This document shows, piece after piece, positions 25,470-34,219 of a DNA stretch of 64,000 bases (within the stretch, counting starts at the first letter, position 1; the number at the start of each line of letters is the position of its first letter). The translations under genes and the position numbers were made by a program. A model generated the notes under the pieces. The model did not search any database. It was given only the letters and a program-made list of their open reading frames with translations, and had not been told where the DNA came from. The stretch covers positions 1-64,000 of the forward strand of contig NZ_JBAUHO010000359.1 in NCBI RefSeq assembly GCF_049680325.1. Reading direction: 5' to 3'. This stretch comes from Planktotalea sp049680325 (GTDB taxonomy: Bacteria; Pseudomonadota; Alphaproteobacteria; Rhodobacterales; Rhodobacteraceae).

Positions 25470-26271
25470 CCCTACCCGTTCAAACGACACCAAAATCGTA
25501 GCAGTCGTGAACCAGAAAGGCGGGGTAGGCAAAACGACAACGACAATTAACTTGGCGGCTGCACTGGTTGCAGAAGGCTTGCGCGTTTTGATTATCGATC
25601 TTGACCCACAAGGGAATGCATCGACGGGTCTTGGTATCGACGCTGCTGCGCGTGAGCTTACAACATACGAACTTTTGCTCGAGGAAATCGCGCTTGGCGA
25701 TGTTATTCAAAAGACGCAAACCGAAGGTCTGATGATCGTTCCGGCGACGGTTGATCTAAGTTCTGCCGATATTGAGTTGATGGCTAATGAGAAGCGCAGC
25801 TTTCTTTTGCATGACGCGCTGCGGCAGCCCTTGATGGATGACTATGATTTCGACTTTATCCTAATTGATTGCCCGCCCTCGCTGAACCTGCTTACTGTGA
25901 ACGCTATGGTTGCCGCGCATTCCGTATTGGTTCCTTTGCAAAGCGAATTTTTCGCTTTGGAAGGTCTTTCGCAGCTGATGCTGTCGATAAGAGAGGTTCG
26001 TCAATCGGCTAACCCCAACCTGCGTATTGAGGGTGTTGTTTTGACGATGTTTGATTCTCGTAATAACCTGTCCCAGCAGGTTGAGAACGACGCGCGCGAG
26101 AACCTTGGGGAAATCGTGTTCAGGACAAAGATCCCGCGAAATGTGCGTGTGAGCGAGGCACCGTCGTTTGCGATGCCCGTGCTTGATTATGATCCGGCGT
26201 CCAAGGGCGCACAAGCTTACCGTGATTTGGCGCGTGAAGTGATCGAAAAGAACCCAAAGATTTTAGCGTAA
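25462..26271 (+). CDS. parA: Chromosome partitioning ATPase ParA
   Basis: ParA binds DNA non-specifically in its ATP form and moves ParB-parS complexes. The 269-residue protein carries the deviant Walker A motif NQKGGVGKTTTTINLA with the signature lysine, the Walker A' LIDLDPQGNASTG and Walker B FILIDCPPSLNLL. It has no N-terminal DNA-binding helix-turn-helix, which identifies it as the chromosomal (short) class rather than a type Ia plasmid ParA. It overlaps rsmG by 8 bases and is followed by parB after 12 bases. Confidence 0.96.
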   Translation: MHDPTRSNDTKIVAVVNQKGGVGKTTTTINLAAALVAEGLRVLIIDLDPQGNASTGLGIDAAARELTTYELLLEEIALGDVIQKTQTEGLMIVPATVDLSSADIELMANEKRSFLLHDALRQPLMDDYDFDFILIDCPPSLNLLTVNAMVAAHSVLVPLQSEFFALEGLSQLMLSIREVRQSANPNLRIEGVVLTMFDSRNNLSQQVENDARENLGEIVFRTKIPRNVRVSEAPSFAMPVLDYDPASKGAQAYRDLAREVIEKNPKILA

Positions 26272-26283
26272 AAGGACAAAGAC

Positions 26284-27180
26284 ATGGCCGATGTAAAGAA
26301 AAACCGTGGTTTGGGGCGTGGATTGTCCGCGCTTATGGCCGACGTTGGAACAGAGCCTTCGCGCACGACATCGACTCCTTCGCGTCCTGATATGATTGTT
26401 CCTATTGAACGGGTTTTTCCCAACCCGGATCAGCCGCGTCGCAGCTTTACCGAAGATCAGTTGAAAGAACTCTCTGCATCGATCAAGGCGAAGGGCATTA
26501 TTCAACCTCTCATCGTGCGCGCACGATCTTCAGGTAAGGGCGATTATGAGATCGTTGCCGGCGAACGCCGCTGGCGCGCCGCGCAGATGGCTCAGCTACA
26601 CGAGATTCCAGTCCTTATTCGTGAGTTCACAGATACAGAAGTTCTGGAAGTCGCGATTATCGAAAACATCCAGCGCGCTGATCTTAACCCTGTCGAAGAG
26701 GCGATGGGCTATCGCCAGTTGATGGATAAGTTCGGGCACACCCAAGAAAAACTGGCCGAGGAATTGGGCAAAAGCCGTAGCTACCTCGCTAACTTGATGC
26801 GCCTTTTGCAATTGCCAAACGATGTTCAGGATCTTCTGGTTGAAGGAAAGTTGTCTGCTGGCCATGCGCGCGCGCTTATTACGTCCGACGATCCGTCAGC
26901 GTTGGCGAAACAGGTCGTTGCAGGCGGGCTATCCGTTCGCGCAACTGAGGCGCTGACAAAGAAGAAACCAGACACTGATAACGCGAAAAAGGCCAATTCT
27001 GGGGGTGGCGCGTCTGAAAAGGATGCGGACACCAAGGCACTTGAGGGTGACCTTTCGGCAGCGATTGGCATGCCGGTTACAATTTCTCATAAGCCAGGTG
27101 GCGAAGCAGGTCAGATTTCAATCAAATACGTATCTTTGGATCAGCTCGATGAAATTTGCCGTATCCTGAGCCTTAGCTAG
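26284..27180 (+). CDS. parB: Chromosome partitioning protein ParB
   Basis: ParB binds parS, spreads as a CTP-dependent sliding clamp and stimulates ParA. The 298-residue product has KKNRGLGRGLSALM at the N-terminus (the arginine-containing peptide that activates ParA), NPDQPRRSF, the GERRWRAAQMA and ENIQRADLNPVEEA boxes of the CTP-binding domain, and the helix-turn-helix LAEELGKSRSYLANLMRLLQLP. A C-terminal dimerisation domain ends ISIKYVSLDQLDEICRIL. A low-complexity linker (about residues 225-250) separates the domains. Its stop overlaps the convergent hemW stop. Confidence 0.96.
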   Translation: MADVKKNRGLGRGLSALMADVGTEPSRTTSTPSRPDMIVPIERVFPNPDQPRRSFTEDQLKELSASIKAKGIIQPLIVRARSSGKGDYEIVAGERRWRAAQMAQLHEIPVLIREFTDTEVLEVAIIENIQRADLNPVEEAMGYRQLMDKFGHTQEKLAEELGKSRSYLANLMRLLQLPNDVQDLLVEGKLSAGHARALITSDDPSALAKQVVAGGLSVRATEALTKKKPDTDNAKKANSGGGASEKDADTKALEGDLSAAIGMPVTISHKPGGEAGQISIKYVSLDQLDEICRILSLS

Positions 27181-28331
27181 AACAAGAGCTCAGTAATCAC
27201 GGAATTAAGAAGCAGGCGACCCCTTGGGGTCGTCAGCAATTGATCGTTAAGAAGGTCAATCAAGTCGTATTCAAGAAGGGTCGCAAGTGCTGTCCTATCT
27301 AGAGGGCGACCAGCTAACGCTTCAACACGCGAAACAGAGATGCCTTCGCTGATACGCAGACCCATCATCAGATACTCGTTGGCTTGATCGAGATCGCTTA
27401 GACCGTTTCGCAATTTTTCGCCCTGAGCATTTTTCGCGCGTTCCAGCCATGCGTTTGGCATCTTGTAGTGTTCAGTTGCAAAGCGTTGCCCATCAATTGT
27501 CAGGCGACCATGAGCACCCGGGCCAATGCCAAGGTAATCCCCATAGCGCCAGTAGATAAGATTATGTCGCGATTCTGCTCCGACCTTCGCATAATTGGAC
27601 ACTTCATAGGCGATTAAACCGGCTCTCTCGCAGAGCTCGTTTGTGATATCGTACATATCTGCCGCGAGATCCTCGACAGGAAGCCCTCTGAGGCCGCCTT
27701 TTTCGTATCTATCCGAAAAAGCCGTGCCTTTTTCGATAGTTAGCTGATAAAGGGATAGATGATCGATTGCCAAAGAAAGGGCTTCATTCAGCTCTGATTT
27801 CCAGCTTTCGAGAGTTTGGTCCTGTCTCGCGTAAATCAAATCGAAACTGACCCGTTCGAACACATCGCGTGCGATGTCGAAGGCGGCAATTGCCTCTTCC
27901 ACTGAGTGAATGCGCCCCAGCCGTTTTAGGTCGCGATCGTTGAGCGCTTGCACCCCCATCGAAATGCGGCTGACGCCACCGTCAGCATATCCGCGAAACC
28001 GCCCTGCTTCTACAGAGCCGGGGTTCGCCTCAAGCGTGATCTCCGGATCGTTGGACATCGGCCAATGTTTGCGAATGCGCTCGATGATCGCGGCGACGGT
28101 ATCGGGGTGCATTAGGCTAGGTGTGCCACCGCCGAAGAAAACAGAGGTGACGACACGGTTTGGAATTTGGCCAGCGGCGTGATCGAGTTCGGCAAGATAA
28201 CCAGCCAGCCAGCGGGTTTCGTCTATTTCACGTGAAACGTGGGAATTGAAATCGCAATAAGGGCACTTTGCCTGACAGAACGGCCAATGCACATAAATGC
28301 CAAAGCCGCCATTTTGCCAATCAGCGCTCAA
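27177..28331 (-). CDS. hemW: Radical SAM heme chaperone HemW (HemN-like)
   Basis: The 384-residue protein has the radical-SAM cluster motif CQAKCPYC (CX3CX2C) near residue 19, in the context IYVHWPFCQ, then FFGGGTPSLM and NPGSVE. HNLIYWRYGDYLGIGPGAHG is diagnostic of HemW. HemW inserts heme into respiratory proteins; it is often mis-annotated as coproporphyrinogen III oxidase, and the sequence here lacks the N-terminal extension of true HemN. It is the last gene of the rph-rdgB-hemW operon, overlapping rdgB by 11 bases. An imperfect parS lies near its 5' end. Confidence 0.92.
   Translation of the reverse strand: MSADWQNGGFGIYVHWPFCQAKCPYCDFNSHVSREIDETRWLAGYLAELDHAAGQIPNRVVTSVFFGGGTPSLMHPDTVAAIIERIRKHWPMSNDPEITLEANPGSVEAGRFRGYADGGVSRISMGVQALNDRDLKRLGRIHSVEEAIAAFDIARDVFERVSFDLIYARQDQTLESWKSELNEALSLAIDHLSLYQLTIEKGTAFSDRYEKGGLRGLPVEDLAADMYDITNELCERAGLIAYEVSNYAKVGAESRHNLIYWRYGDYLGIGPGAHGRLTIDGQRFATEHYKMPNAWLERAKNAQGEKLRNGLSDLDQANEYLMMGLRISEGISVSRVEALAGRPLDRTALATLLEYDLIDLLNDQLLTTPRGRLLLNSVITELLF
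28224..28239. promoter_or_regulatory. Imperfect parS-like site inside hemW
   Basis: TATTTCACGTGAAACG keeps the central 13 bases of parS (TTTCACGTGAAAC) and differs only at positions 2 and 16. It lies about 3 kb to the right of the last perfect parS. Confidence 0.6.
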
Positions 28332-28935
28332 AGCAACCCTTCACCAATTTCGCGAAAGCATCCGCTCGGTGGCTTATCTGGTTCTTCTGTTCGAACGGCA
28401 TTTCGCCAAATGTGATGTCATAGCCGTCCGGCATAAACATTGGATCATAGCCATGCCCAACAGACCCGCGCATAGGCCAGACAAGCGTTCCGTTCACCTT
28501 TCCAACAAAGACCTCGTCGTGTCCATCGGGCCAGGCAAGCACAAGGGTGGAGCAAAAGCGAGCTTTGCGCGGATGCGGGGCGTTAACCGCTTCTAGTTTG
28601 TTGTGGGTCTTGGTCATCGCCATGACGAAATCGCGCCCGTTCGGCGTTTCTGCCCAGTCAGCGGTGTAGACCCCGGGTTCATTGTTCAACGCTTCGACTT
28701 CGATACCGCTGTCGTCGGAAAGCGCGGGCAAGCCCGTCGCTTTCACGGCGGCGTGGGCCTTGATCCGCGCATTACCAATGAAATTATCTTCGGTTTCAAT
28801 TGGCTCTGGCAGATTCTTCTCCGCTGCGCCAACGACGCTCACCCCGAAAGGGGCAAGCAATTCGCGCATCTCTTCCAGCTTGCCCGCGTTGTGCGTAGCT
28901 ATCAAAAGCGTGCTGTCTGTGAACTTTCTGCTCAT
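28321..28935 (-). CDS. rdgB: XTP/dITP diphosphatase (non-canonical purine NTP pyrophosphatase)
   Basis: RdgB hydrolyses dITP, XTP and related damaged purine nucleotides to monophosphates. The 204-residue protein begins MSRKFTDSTLLIATHNAGKLEEMRELL and contains the ALSDDSGIEVEALNNEPGVYTADWA motif with catalytic acidic residues, and GSVGHGYDPMFMPDGYDITFGEM near the end; each is characteristic of the HAM1/RdgB family. It overlaps rph by 4 bases upstream and hemW by 11 downstream. Confidence 0.95.
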   Translation of the reverse strand: MSRKFTDSTLLIATHNAGKLEEMRELLAPFGVSVVGAAEKNLPEPIETEDNFIGNARIKAHAAVKATGLPALSDDSGIEVEALNNEPGVYTADWAETPNGRDFVMAMTKTHNKLEAVNAPHPRKARFCSTLVLAWPDGHDEVFVGKVNGTLVWPMRGSVGHGYDPMFMPDGYDITFGEMPFEQKNQISHRADAFAKLVKGCFER

Positions 28936-29645
28936 GCGGTCGCGGCCAACTGCATCGCGGATAGTTCTGCAACGCCCTTTTCGGCTAGATCGATCAGCTT
29001 GTTCATTTGTTCGCGTGAATATGTGCTGCCTTCGGCGCTCATTTGCACTTCGATCATCTGGCCGTTTGCCAACATGATGAAGTTACCATCAACGCCCGCT
29101 TCACCGTCCTCTGGATAATCCAGATCAAGCACGGGCTGACCCGCATAAATGCCGCAAGAAATCGCAGAGACGGGGCTAACAAGCGGGTCGGAAAGAACAT
29201 CGCCCGCTTTGATAAGCTTGTTCACAGCCAGTTTCAAAGCAACCCATCCGCCTGTGATAGAGGCACAGCGCGTCCCGCCATCGGCTTGAATAACGTCGCA
29301 ATCGACGGTGATCTGACGTTCGCCCAAGGCAACACGATCCACGCCCGCGCGCAAAGAACGCCCAATTAGTCGCTGAATTTCGACTGTTCGACCGCCCTGT
29401 TTGCCAGCAGTCGCTTCGCGGCGCATGCGCGACGTCGTAGAGCGGGGTAGCATGCCGTATTCAGCAGTGACCCAACCCAGCCCGGAGCCTTTGATAAAGG
29501 GCGGAACGCGATCTTCGATGGTTGCCGTGCAAAGCACATGGGTGTCACCCATTTTTATCATGCAAGAGCCTTCAGCATGTTTCGTCACATTTGTTTCAAT
29601 CGAAACAGCGCGCATTTCGTCCAATTTACGTCCAGAGGGTCGCAT
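28932..29645 (-). CDS. rph: Ribonuclease PH
   Basis: RNase PH trims the 3' ends of tRNA precursors phosphorolytically. The 237-residue sequence begins MRPSGRKLDEMRAVSIETNV and contains GSCMIKMGDTHVLCTATIEDRVPPF, the RSLRAGVDRVALGERQITVDCDVIQADGGTR active-site block and a phosphate-binding region. The ATG at 29645 is preceded by AAGGA. Upstream in-frame codons to 29777 lie in the promoter region shared with hrcA and are not supported. It is the first gene of the rph-rdgB-hemW operon. Confidence 0.95.
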   Translation of the reverse strand: MRPSGRKLDEMRAVSIETNVTKHAEGSCMIKMGDTHVLCTATIEDRVPPFIKGSGLGWVTAEYGMLPRSTTSRMRREATAGKQGGRTVEIQRLIGRSLRAGVDRVALGERQITVDCDVIQADGGTRCASITGGWVALKLAVNKLIKAGDVLSDPLVSPVSAISCGIYAGQPVLDLDYPEDGEAGVDGNFIMLANGQMIEVQMSAEGSTYSREQMNKLIDLAEKGVAELSAMQLAATA

Positions 29646-29759
29646 AAGATATCCTTTCAGTTTGGCAATGGGATACAGGGGTGACTTACATATGCGCAAC
29701 CCCGATTGACCTTTGCCGATTTGGACGGTCTTAATAGCGCGTCTAGAATGGATTAGGGT

Positions 29760-30821
29760 ATGCAGGACGGACCGCAAATACTCGCAGAAATGAATGATCG
29801 CTCGCGCGAGGTTTTTCGACAGATTGTCGAGGGATATCTCGCGAATGGCGAGCCTGTGGGTTCACGGACACTGACGCGCAGTCTGTCCGAAAAAGTCAGC
29901 GCTGCGACGATCCGCAATGTGATGCAGGATCTGGAGTTTCTTGGTTTACTCGGCAGCCCCCATGTCAGCGCGGGACGTGTCCCGACGCAAAAAGGTTTGC
30001 GGATGTTCGTCGATGGTCTGCTGGAAGTGGGCGATTTGAATAATGATGATCGGGACAAGATCAACTCTACCGTCGGAAACGGATCGGACGTGGGTGATCT
30101 GCTTGATCGCGTTGGCTCGGCGTTATCGGGTGTCACTCGGGGCGCGTCGCTGGTTCTTACGCCAAAGCATGAGGCACCGATCAAGCACATCGAATTTGTA
30201 TCGCTTTCTAAGGAACGCGCGTTGGTCGTGTTGGTTTTTGCGGACGGTCATGTTGAAAACCGATTGTTCACGCCGCCGCCCGGACAAACGCCCAGTTCCA
30301 TGCGTGAGGCCGCAAATTTTCTGAATGCCCTGATGGAGGGGCGCACGTTAAGCGAGCTGCAAACCGTCATCCGACGCGAAATTAAGGCGCGGCGTCAAGA
30401 AATAGACGTTCTGGCCCGCGATCTGATAGATAGCGGTCTGGCGGTTTGGGAAAATGAAGGCGAACATCACGAGCGTTTGATCGTGCGCGGTCGTTCGAAT
30501 CTTCTTGCAGGAGAGGCCCCGGAAGAAGAGCTGGAGCGCATCCGGACGTTGTTTGACGACCTCGAACGCAAGCGCGATATCGCCGACTTTCTTGAGTTGA
30601 CCCAAGATGGCGACGGTGTGCGCATTTTTATTGGCTCTGAGAACAAACTTTTCTCACTTTCGGGTTCCTCTTTGGTCGTTTCTCCTTATATGAACGCTGA
30701 TCGAAAAATTATTGGTGCTGTTGGGGTTATAGGTCCGACCCGTTTGAACTATGGACGGATCGTTCCAATTGTAGATTACACGGCACAACTGGTTGGGAAG
30801 CTGATTTCCGACCGGAGTTAG
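29760..30821 (+). CDS. hrcA: Heat-inducible transcription repressor HrcA
   Basis: HrcA represses groESL-type operons by binding CIRCE elements and needs GroEL to fold. The 353-residue protein has an N-terminal winged helix (REVFRQIVEGYLANGEPVGSRTLTRSLSEKVSAATIRNVMQDLEFLGLL), followed by HVSAGRVPTQKGLRMFVD and a C-terminal GAF-like domain ending GPTRLNYGRIVPIVDYTAQLVG. No CIRCE inverted repeat is visible in the 114 bases upstream, so autoregulation through CIRCE is unlikely. It is followed by grpE after 10 bases and is divergent from rph. Confidence 0.95.
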   Translation: MQDGPQILAEMNDRSREVFRQIVEGYLANGEPVGSRTLTRSLSEKVSAATIRNVMQDLEFLGLLGSPHVSAGRVPTQKGLRMFVDGLLEVGDLNNDDRDKINSTVGNGSDVGDLLDRVGSALSGVTRGASLVLTPKHEAPIKHIEFVSLSKERALVVLVFADGHVENRLFTPPPGQTPSSMREAANFLNALMEGRTLSELQTVIRREIKARRQEIDVLARDLIDSGLAVWENEGEHHERLIVRGRSNLLAGEAPEEELERIRTLFDDLERKRDIADFLELTQDGDGVRIFIGSENKLFSLSGSSLVVSPYMNADRKIIGAVGVIGPTRLNYGRIVPIVDYTAQLVGKLISDRS

Positions 30822-30831
30822 AGGTAGAGAA

Positions 30832-31401
30832 ATGGCTGAGCGTAACGAAAACGAATTTCTGGATGATCTGGACGCGCTAGAGGCGGAGTTCGATGAAGCG
30901 GAAGAGGCTGAACCCACAGAGGAAGAGCTGGCCGCAGATCAATTGGCTGTAGTGACCGCAGAGCGCGACGAATTCAAAGACCGCTTCATGCGCGCACTTG
31001 CCGATGCGGAGAACTCGCGCAAGCGTTCCGAGCGTGATCGCAAAGAGGCAGAGAATTATGGCGGCTCCAAATTGGCCCGCGATTTGCTGCCTGTTTATGA
31101 CAACATGAAACGCGCGCTGGAATCGGCGACAGACGAGCAGCGCGAAGTGTCCGCTGCGCTGATCGAAGGTGTTGAGCTGACGATGCGCGAACTGGTGAAT
31201 GTCTTTGGCAAGCATGGCATCGTTCCTGTATCGCCCGAAGTCGGCGACAAGTTTGACCCACAAGTGCATCAGGCAATGTTTGAAGCGCCTGTTCCGGGTA
31301 CCAAAGCTGGCGAAATTATTCAGGTCGCTGCCGAAGGTTTCATGCTGCATGACCGTCTACTGCGGCCCGCGCAAGTTGGGGTAAGCTCTACGCCCGGTTA
31401 A
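30832..31401 (+). CDS. grpE: Nucleotide exchange factor GrpE
   Basis: GrpE releases ADP from DnaK. The 189-residue protein has a very acidic N-terminus (about residues 1-40), a long coiled-coil segment (RDEFKDRFMRALADAENSRKRSERDRKEA) that forms the dimer stalk, and a C-terminal beta-domain with FGKHGIVPVSPEVGDKFDPQVHQAMFE. The pairing with hrcA is common in Alphaproteobacteria. The gene ends 46 bases before the convergent mutS stop, with no obvious intrinsic terminator between them. Confidence 0.95.
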   Translation: MAERNENEFLDDLDALEAEFDEAEEAEPTEEELAADQLAVVTAERDEFKDRFMRALADAENSRKRSERDRKEAENYGGSKLARDLLPVYDNMKRALESATDEQREVSAALIEGVELTMRELVNVFGKHGIVPVSPEVGDKFDPQVHQAMFEAPVPGTKAGEIIQVAAEGFMLHDRLLRPAQVGVSSTPG

Positions 31402-31446
31402 GCGGTTTGTTTGAGTTTATTGGCAAAATGAAGAGAGGCGTTGCGA

Positions 31447-34092
31447 TTAGTTTTGCGAAGCCTCTTTCAATTTATAGAGAAGATCGAGCGCCTCTTTCGC
31501 GGTGAGATCATCAGGATAGATATCCGCGAGCATGTCTATTGCAGGTGACGGTTTGATCTGAACTGGTGGCGGTGGTGGGGCGGCCGAAAACAGAGGTAAG
31601 TCGTCGATGACTGCTTTTTGCCCGCCACCTTCACGTTCGCCCTTTTCCAGGGCATCAAGGACAATGCGCGCGCGCTCAACGACCGCGGCGGGAAGGCCGG
31701 CGAGCTTGGCGACCTGAACACCGTAACTACGGTCTGCCGCACCCTTGATGACTTCATGTAGAAAAATCACGTCACCCTCCCATTCGCGCACTGAGACTGT
31801 CGCGTTCTCGGCACCGTCAAGTTTGGCGGTAAGGTTGGTAAGTTCATGATAGTGCGTGGCGAACAAAGCGCGGGATTTGTTTACGTCGTGAAGATGTTCA
31901 AGCGTCGCCCAGGCGATTGAAAGGCCATCATACGTTGCCGTGCCGCGTCCGATTTCATCGAGAATAACCAGCGCGTGCGCGTCGGCCTGATTGAGGATTG
32001 CAGCAGTTTCGACCATTTCGACCATAAAGGTAGAGCGCCCCCGCGCGAGATCATCGGACGCTCCGACGCGGCTGAACAATTGGCTGACGATACCGATATG
32101 CGCTTCGCTGGCGGGGACAAAACTACCCATTTGCGCGAGAACAGCGATGAGAGCATTCTGGCGCAGAAATGTCGATTTACCCGCCATGTTCGGACCGGTG
32201 AGAAGCCAGATTGCCGCCCCGTCGCCATCATCGGCGAGATCGCAATTGTTTGCTATGAACGGCGCGCCGCCCTGATTGCGAAGCGCCTGTTCAACCACCG
32301 GGTGGCGGCCACCCGTAATCAAGAAGGTGCGGCTGGCATCTACTTTGGGTGCGCTCCAATCCTCGGAACGGGCAAGAGCGGCAAGAGCGGCGTTCAGATC
32401 GATCTCAGCTAGGGCGCGCGCGGTGTTAGAGATTTCGGCGGCCTTGGCCAATATCGCCTTTGTTAGAGCCTGATAGTGGCGCTTTTCGATTTCCAGCGCA
32501 TGATTTCCAGCGTTCAGAATTTTGGTTTCGATCTCGGATAGATCGACGGTGGTAAATCGGACCTGATTGGCGGTGGTTTGACGGTGGATGAATACCTCGT
32601 TCAGCGGCGGCGCGAGCATTTTCTCCGCATGGGTCGCTGTCGTTTCGATGAAATAGCCAAGCACATTGTTGTGTTTGATCTTCAACGAGCTGACGCCTGA
32701 AATTTCTGCGTAATTCCTTTGCATAGAAGCGATCACGCTGCGACCCTCGTCGCGCAGCGCACGTGTGTCATCGAGTTCGGAATCAAACCCGCTTGCGATG
32801 AATCCTCCGTCACGGGCGAGAAGGGGAGGTTCGGCGACAAGTGCGTCGCCCAGCAGCGTTACAATCTCATTGTGACCGCCGAGGGCGTTCAAGCTTATGC
32901 TCAAAAGCTCGGGCGCGTTTCCCAGACCTGTGGTCGCAATCATTTCTGCCTGCTCAAGGCCGTTGCGAATGGCAGCAATGTCGCGCGGACCACCTCGATC
33001 AAGGGAAAGGCGGGACAAGGCGCGATCCAGATCGGGAACTTTGCGCAGTGCAGCACGCAAGTCTTCGGTTGCCCGGGTGTTTTCAAACAGCCAGCCGACA
33101 GCATCCAAACGCGCGTTGATCGTGTTCAAATCTCGCGATGGGCTGGACAGGCGACGCTCTAAAAGGCGCCCGCCGCCCGCAGTAACGGTACGATCTATCA
33201 CAGATAGTAATGATCCGGCGCGGCCACCATTCAGGCTATGGGTGAGTTCCAGATTTCGACGTGTGGCAGCGTCGATCTGCATTGTGCCACCGCTGCTTTC
33301 CTTCTGTGGTGGGCGCAGAAGCGGCAGCTTTCCTTTCTGTGTAATCTCAAGATATTCGATCAGCGCGCTCATGGCGGAAATTTCGGGGCGCGTGAATTCG
33401 CCGAAGGCATCCAGAGAGGCAATCTGGAAGACATCGCAAATACGCTTTTCCCCTTGGGCGCTGTCAAAAGCACCTGGCGAAAGCGGCGAGATCGAAGCGC
33501 CAGATTCAGAGACTAAGTTGAGAGTTTCGGCATCAGATCCATCAGATAAGATCACTTCGCTTGGGGCGAGGCGGGCAAGTTCGGGGGATAGGCGAACTGC
33601 ACTAAGCGGCATGACGTGAAAGGCCCCCGTGGACATATCCGCCCAGGCAAGCGCGCCGTCGCCGCGCACATCAGCGAAAGCGGCCAGATAGTTATGCCGA
33701 CGCGCGTCTAACAGGCTTTCTTCAGTCAGCGTTCCGGGCGTGACAAGGCGCACCACCTCGCGGCGGACCACGGATTTTCCACCCCGCTTTTTGGCTTCGG
33801 CGGGGCTTTCCATTTGCTCGCAGACAGCGACGCGGAAACCCTTTCGAATGAGCGTAAGTAAATACCCTTCGGCGGCGTGATACGGAACGCCGCACATCGG
33901 AATTTCAGTGCCTTCATGTTTGCCACGTTTGGTAAGCGCGATGTCGAGCGCCTCTGACGCGGCTACGGCGTCGTCGAAAAACAGCTCGTAAAAGTCCCCC
34001 ATGCGGTAAAAAAGAAGGGCCTCGGGGTAGTCTTCTTTGATCTTCAAGAACTGCGCCATCATGGGCGTAACGGTGGGTTTTGTGGCAGTCAT
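31447..34092 (-). CDS. mutS: DNA mismatch repair protein MutS
   Basis: MutS recognises mismatches and small loops and recruits MutL. The 881-residue product contains the mismatch-reading Phe-X-Glu motif in FYRMGDFYELFFDDA near residue 30, the clamp and lever domains, the Walker A LTGPNMAGKSTFLRQ, the IGIVSQLFSRVGASDDLARGRSTFMVEM signature and the Walker B ALVILDEIGRGTATYDG. The C-terminal dimer-tetramer helix segment DLTAKEALDLLYKLKE is retained. The ATG at 34092 gives the normal N-terminus; frames upstream run into the maeB promoter region. Confidence 0.96.
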   Translation of the reverse strand: MTATKPTVTPMMAQFLKIKEDYPEALLFYRMGDFYELFFDDAVAASEALDIALTKRGKHEGTEIPMCGVPYHAAEGYLLTLIRKGFRVAVCEQMESPAEAKKRGGKSVVRREVVRLVTPGTLTEESLLDARRHNYLAAFADVRGDGALAWADMSTGAFHVMPLSAVRLSPELARLAPSEVILSDGSDAETLNLVSESGASISPLSPGAFDSAQGEKRICDVFQIASLDAFGEFTRPEISAMSALIEYLEITQKGKLPLLRPPQKESSGGTMQIDAATRRNLELTHSLNGGRAGSLLSVIDRTVTAGGGRLLERRLSSPSRDLNTINARLDAVGWLFENTRATEDLRAALRKVPDLDRALSRLSLDRGGPRDIAAIRNGLEQAEMIATTGLGNAPELLSISLNALGGHNEIVTLLGDALVAEPPLLARDGGFIASGFDSELDDTRALRDEGRSVIASMQRNYAEISGVSSLKIKHNNVLGYFIETTATHAEKMLAPPLNEVFIHRQTTANQVRFTTVDLSEIETKILNAGNHALEIEKRHYQALTKAILAKAAEISNTARALAEIDLNAALAALARSEDWSAPKVDASRTFLITGGRHPVVEQALRNQGGAPFIANNCDLADDGDGAAIWLLTGPNMAGKSTFLRQNALIAVLAQMGSFVPASEAHIGIVSQLFSRVGASDDLARGRSTFMVEMVETAAILNQADAHALVILDEIGRGTATYDGLSIAWATLEHLHDVNKSRALFATHYHELTNLTAKLDGAENATVSVREWEGDVIFLHEVIKGAADRSYGVQVAKLAGLPAAVVERARIVLDALEKGEREGGGQKAVIDDLPLFSAAPPPPPVQIKPSPAIDMLADIYPDDLTAKEALDLLYKLKEASQN

Positions 34093-34219
34093 ATGTGTCC
34101 CCTGGTCTTGCGCGTAGACTAGCGGCGCAATGACTGCGACGAAAGGCGAAAACCATTGGGAGTTGAGCGCGCGGGTCGCATAAGATATGAGGCGCAAACG
34201 CCAAAAGGAACGTAGCACT

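Noticed and set aside
29592..29607. Palindrome-like TGTTTCAATCGAAACA inside rph as a fifth parS
   Set aside because: Three central bases differ from the essential CGT core of parS, so ParB binding is unlikely.
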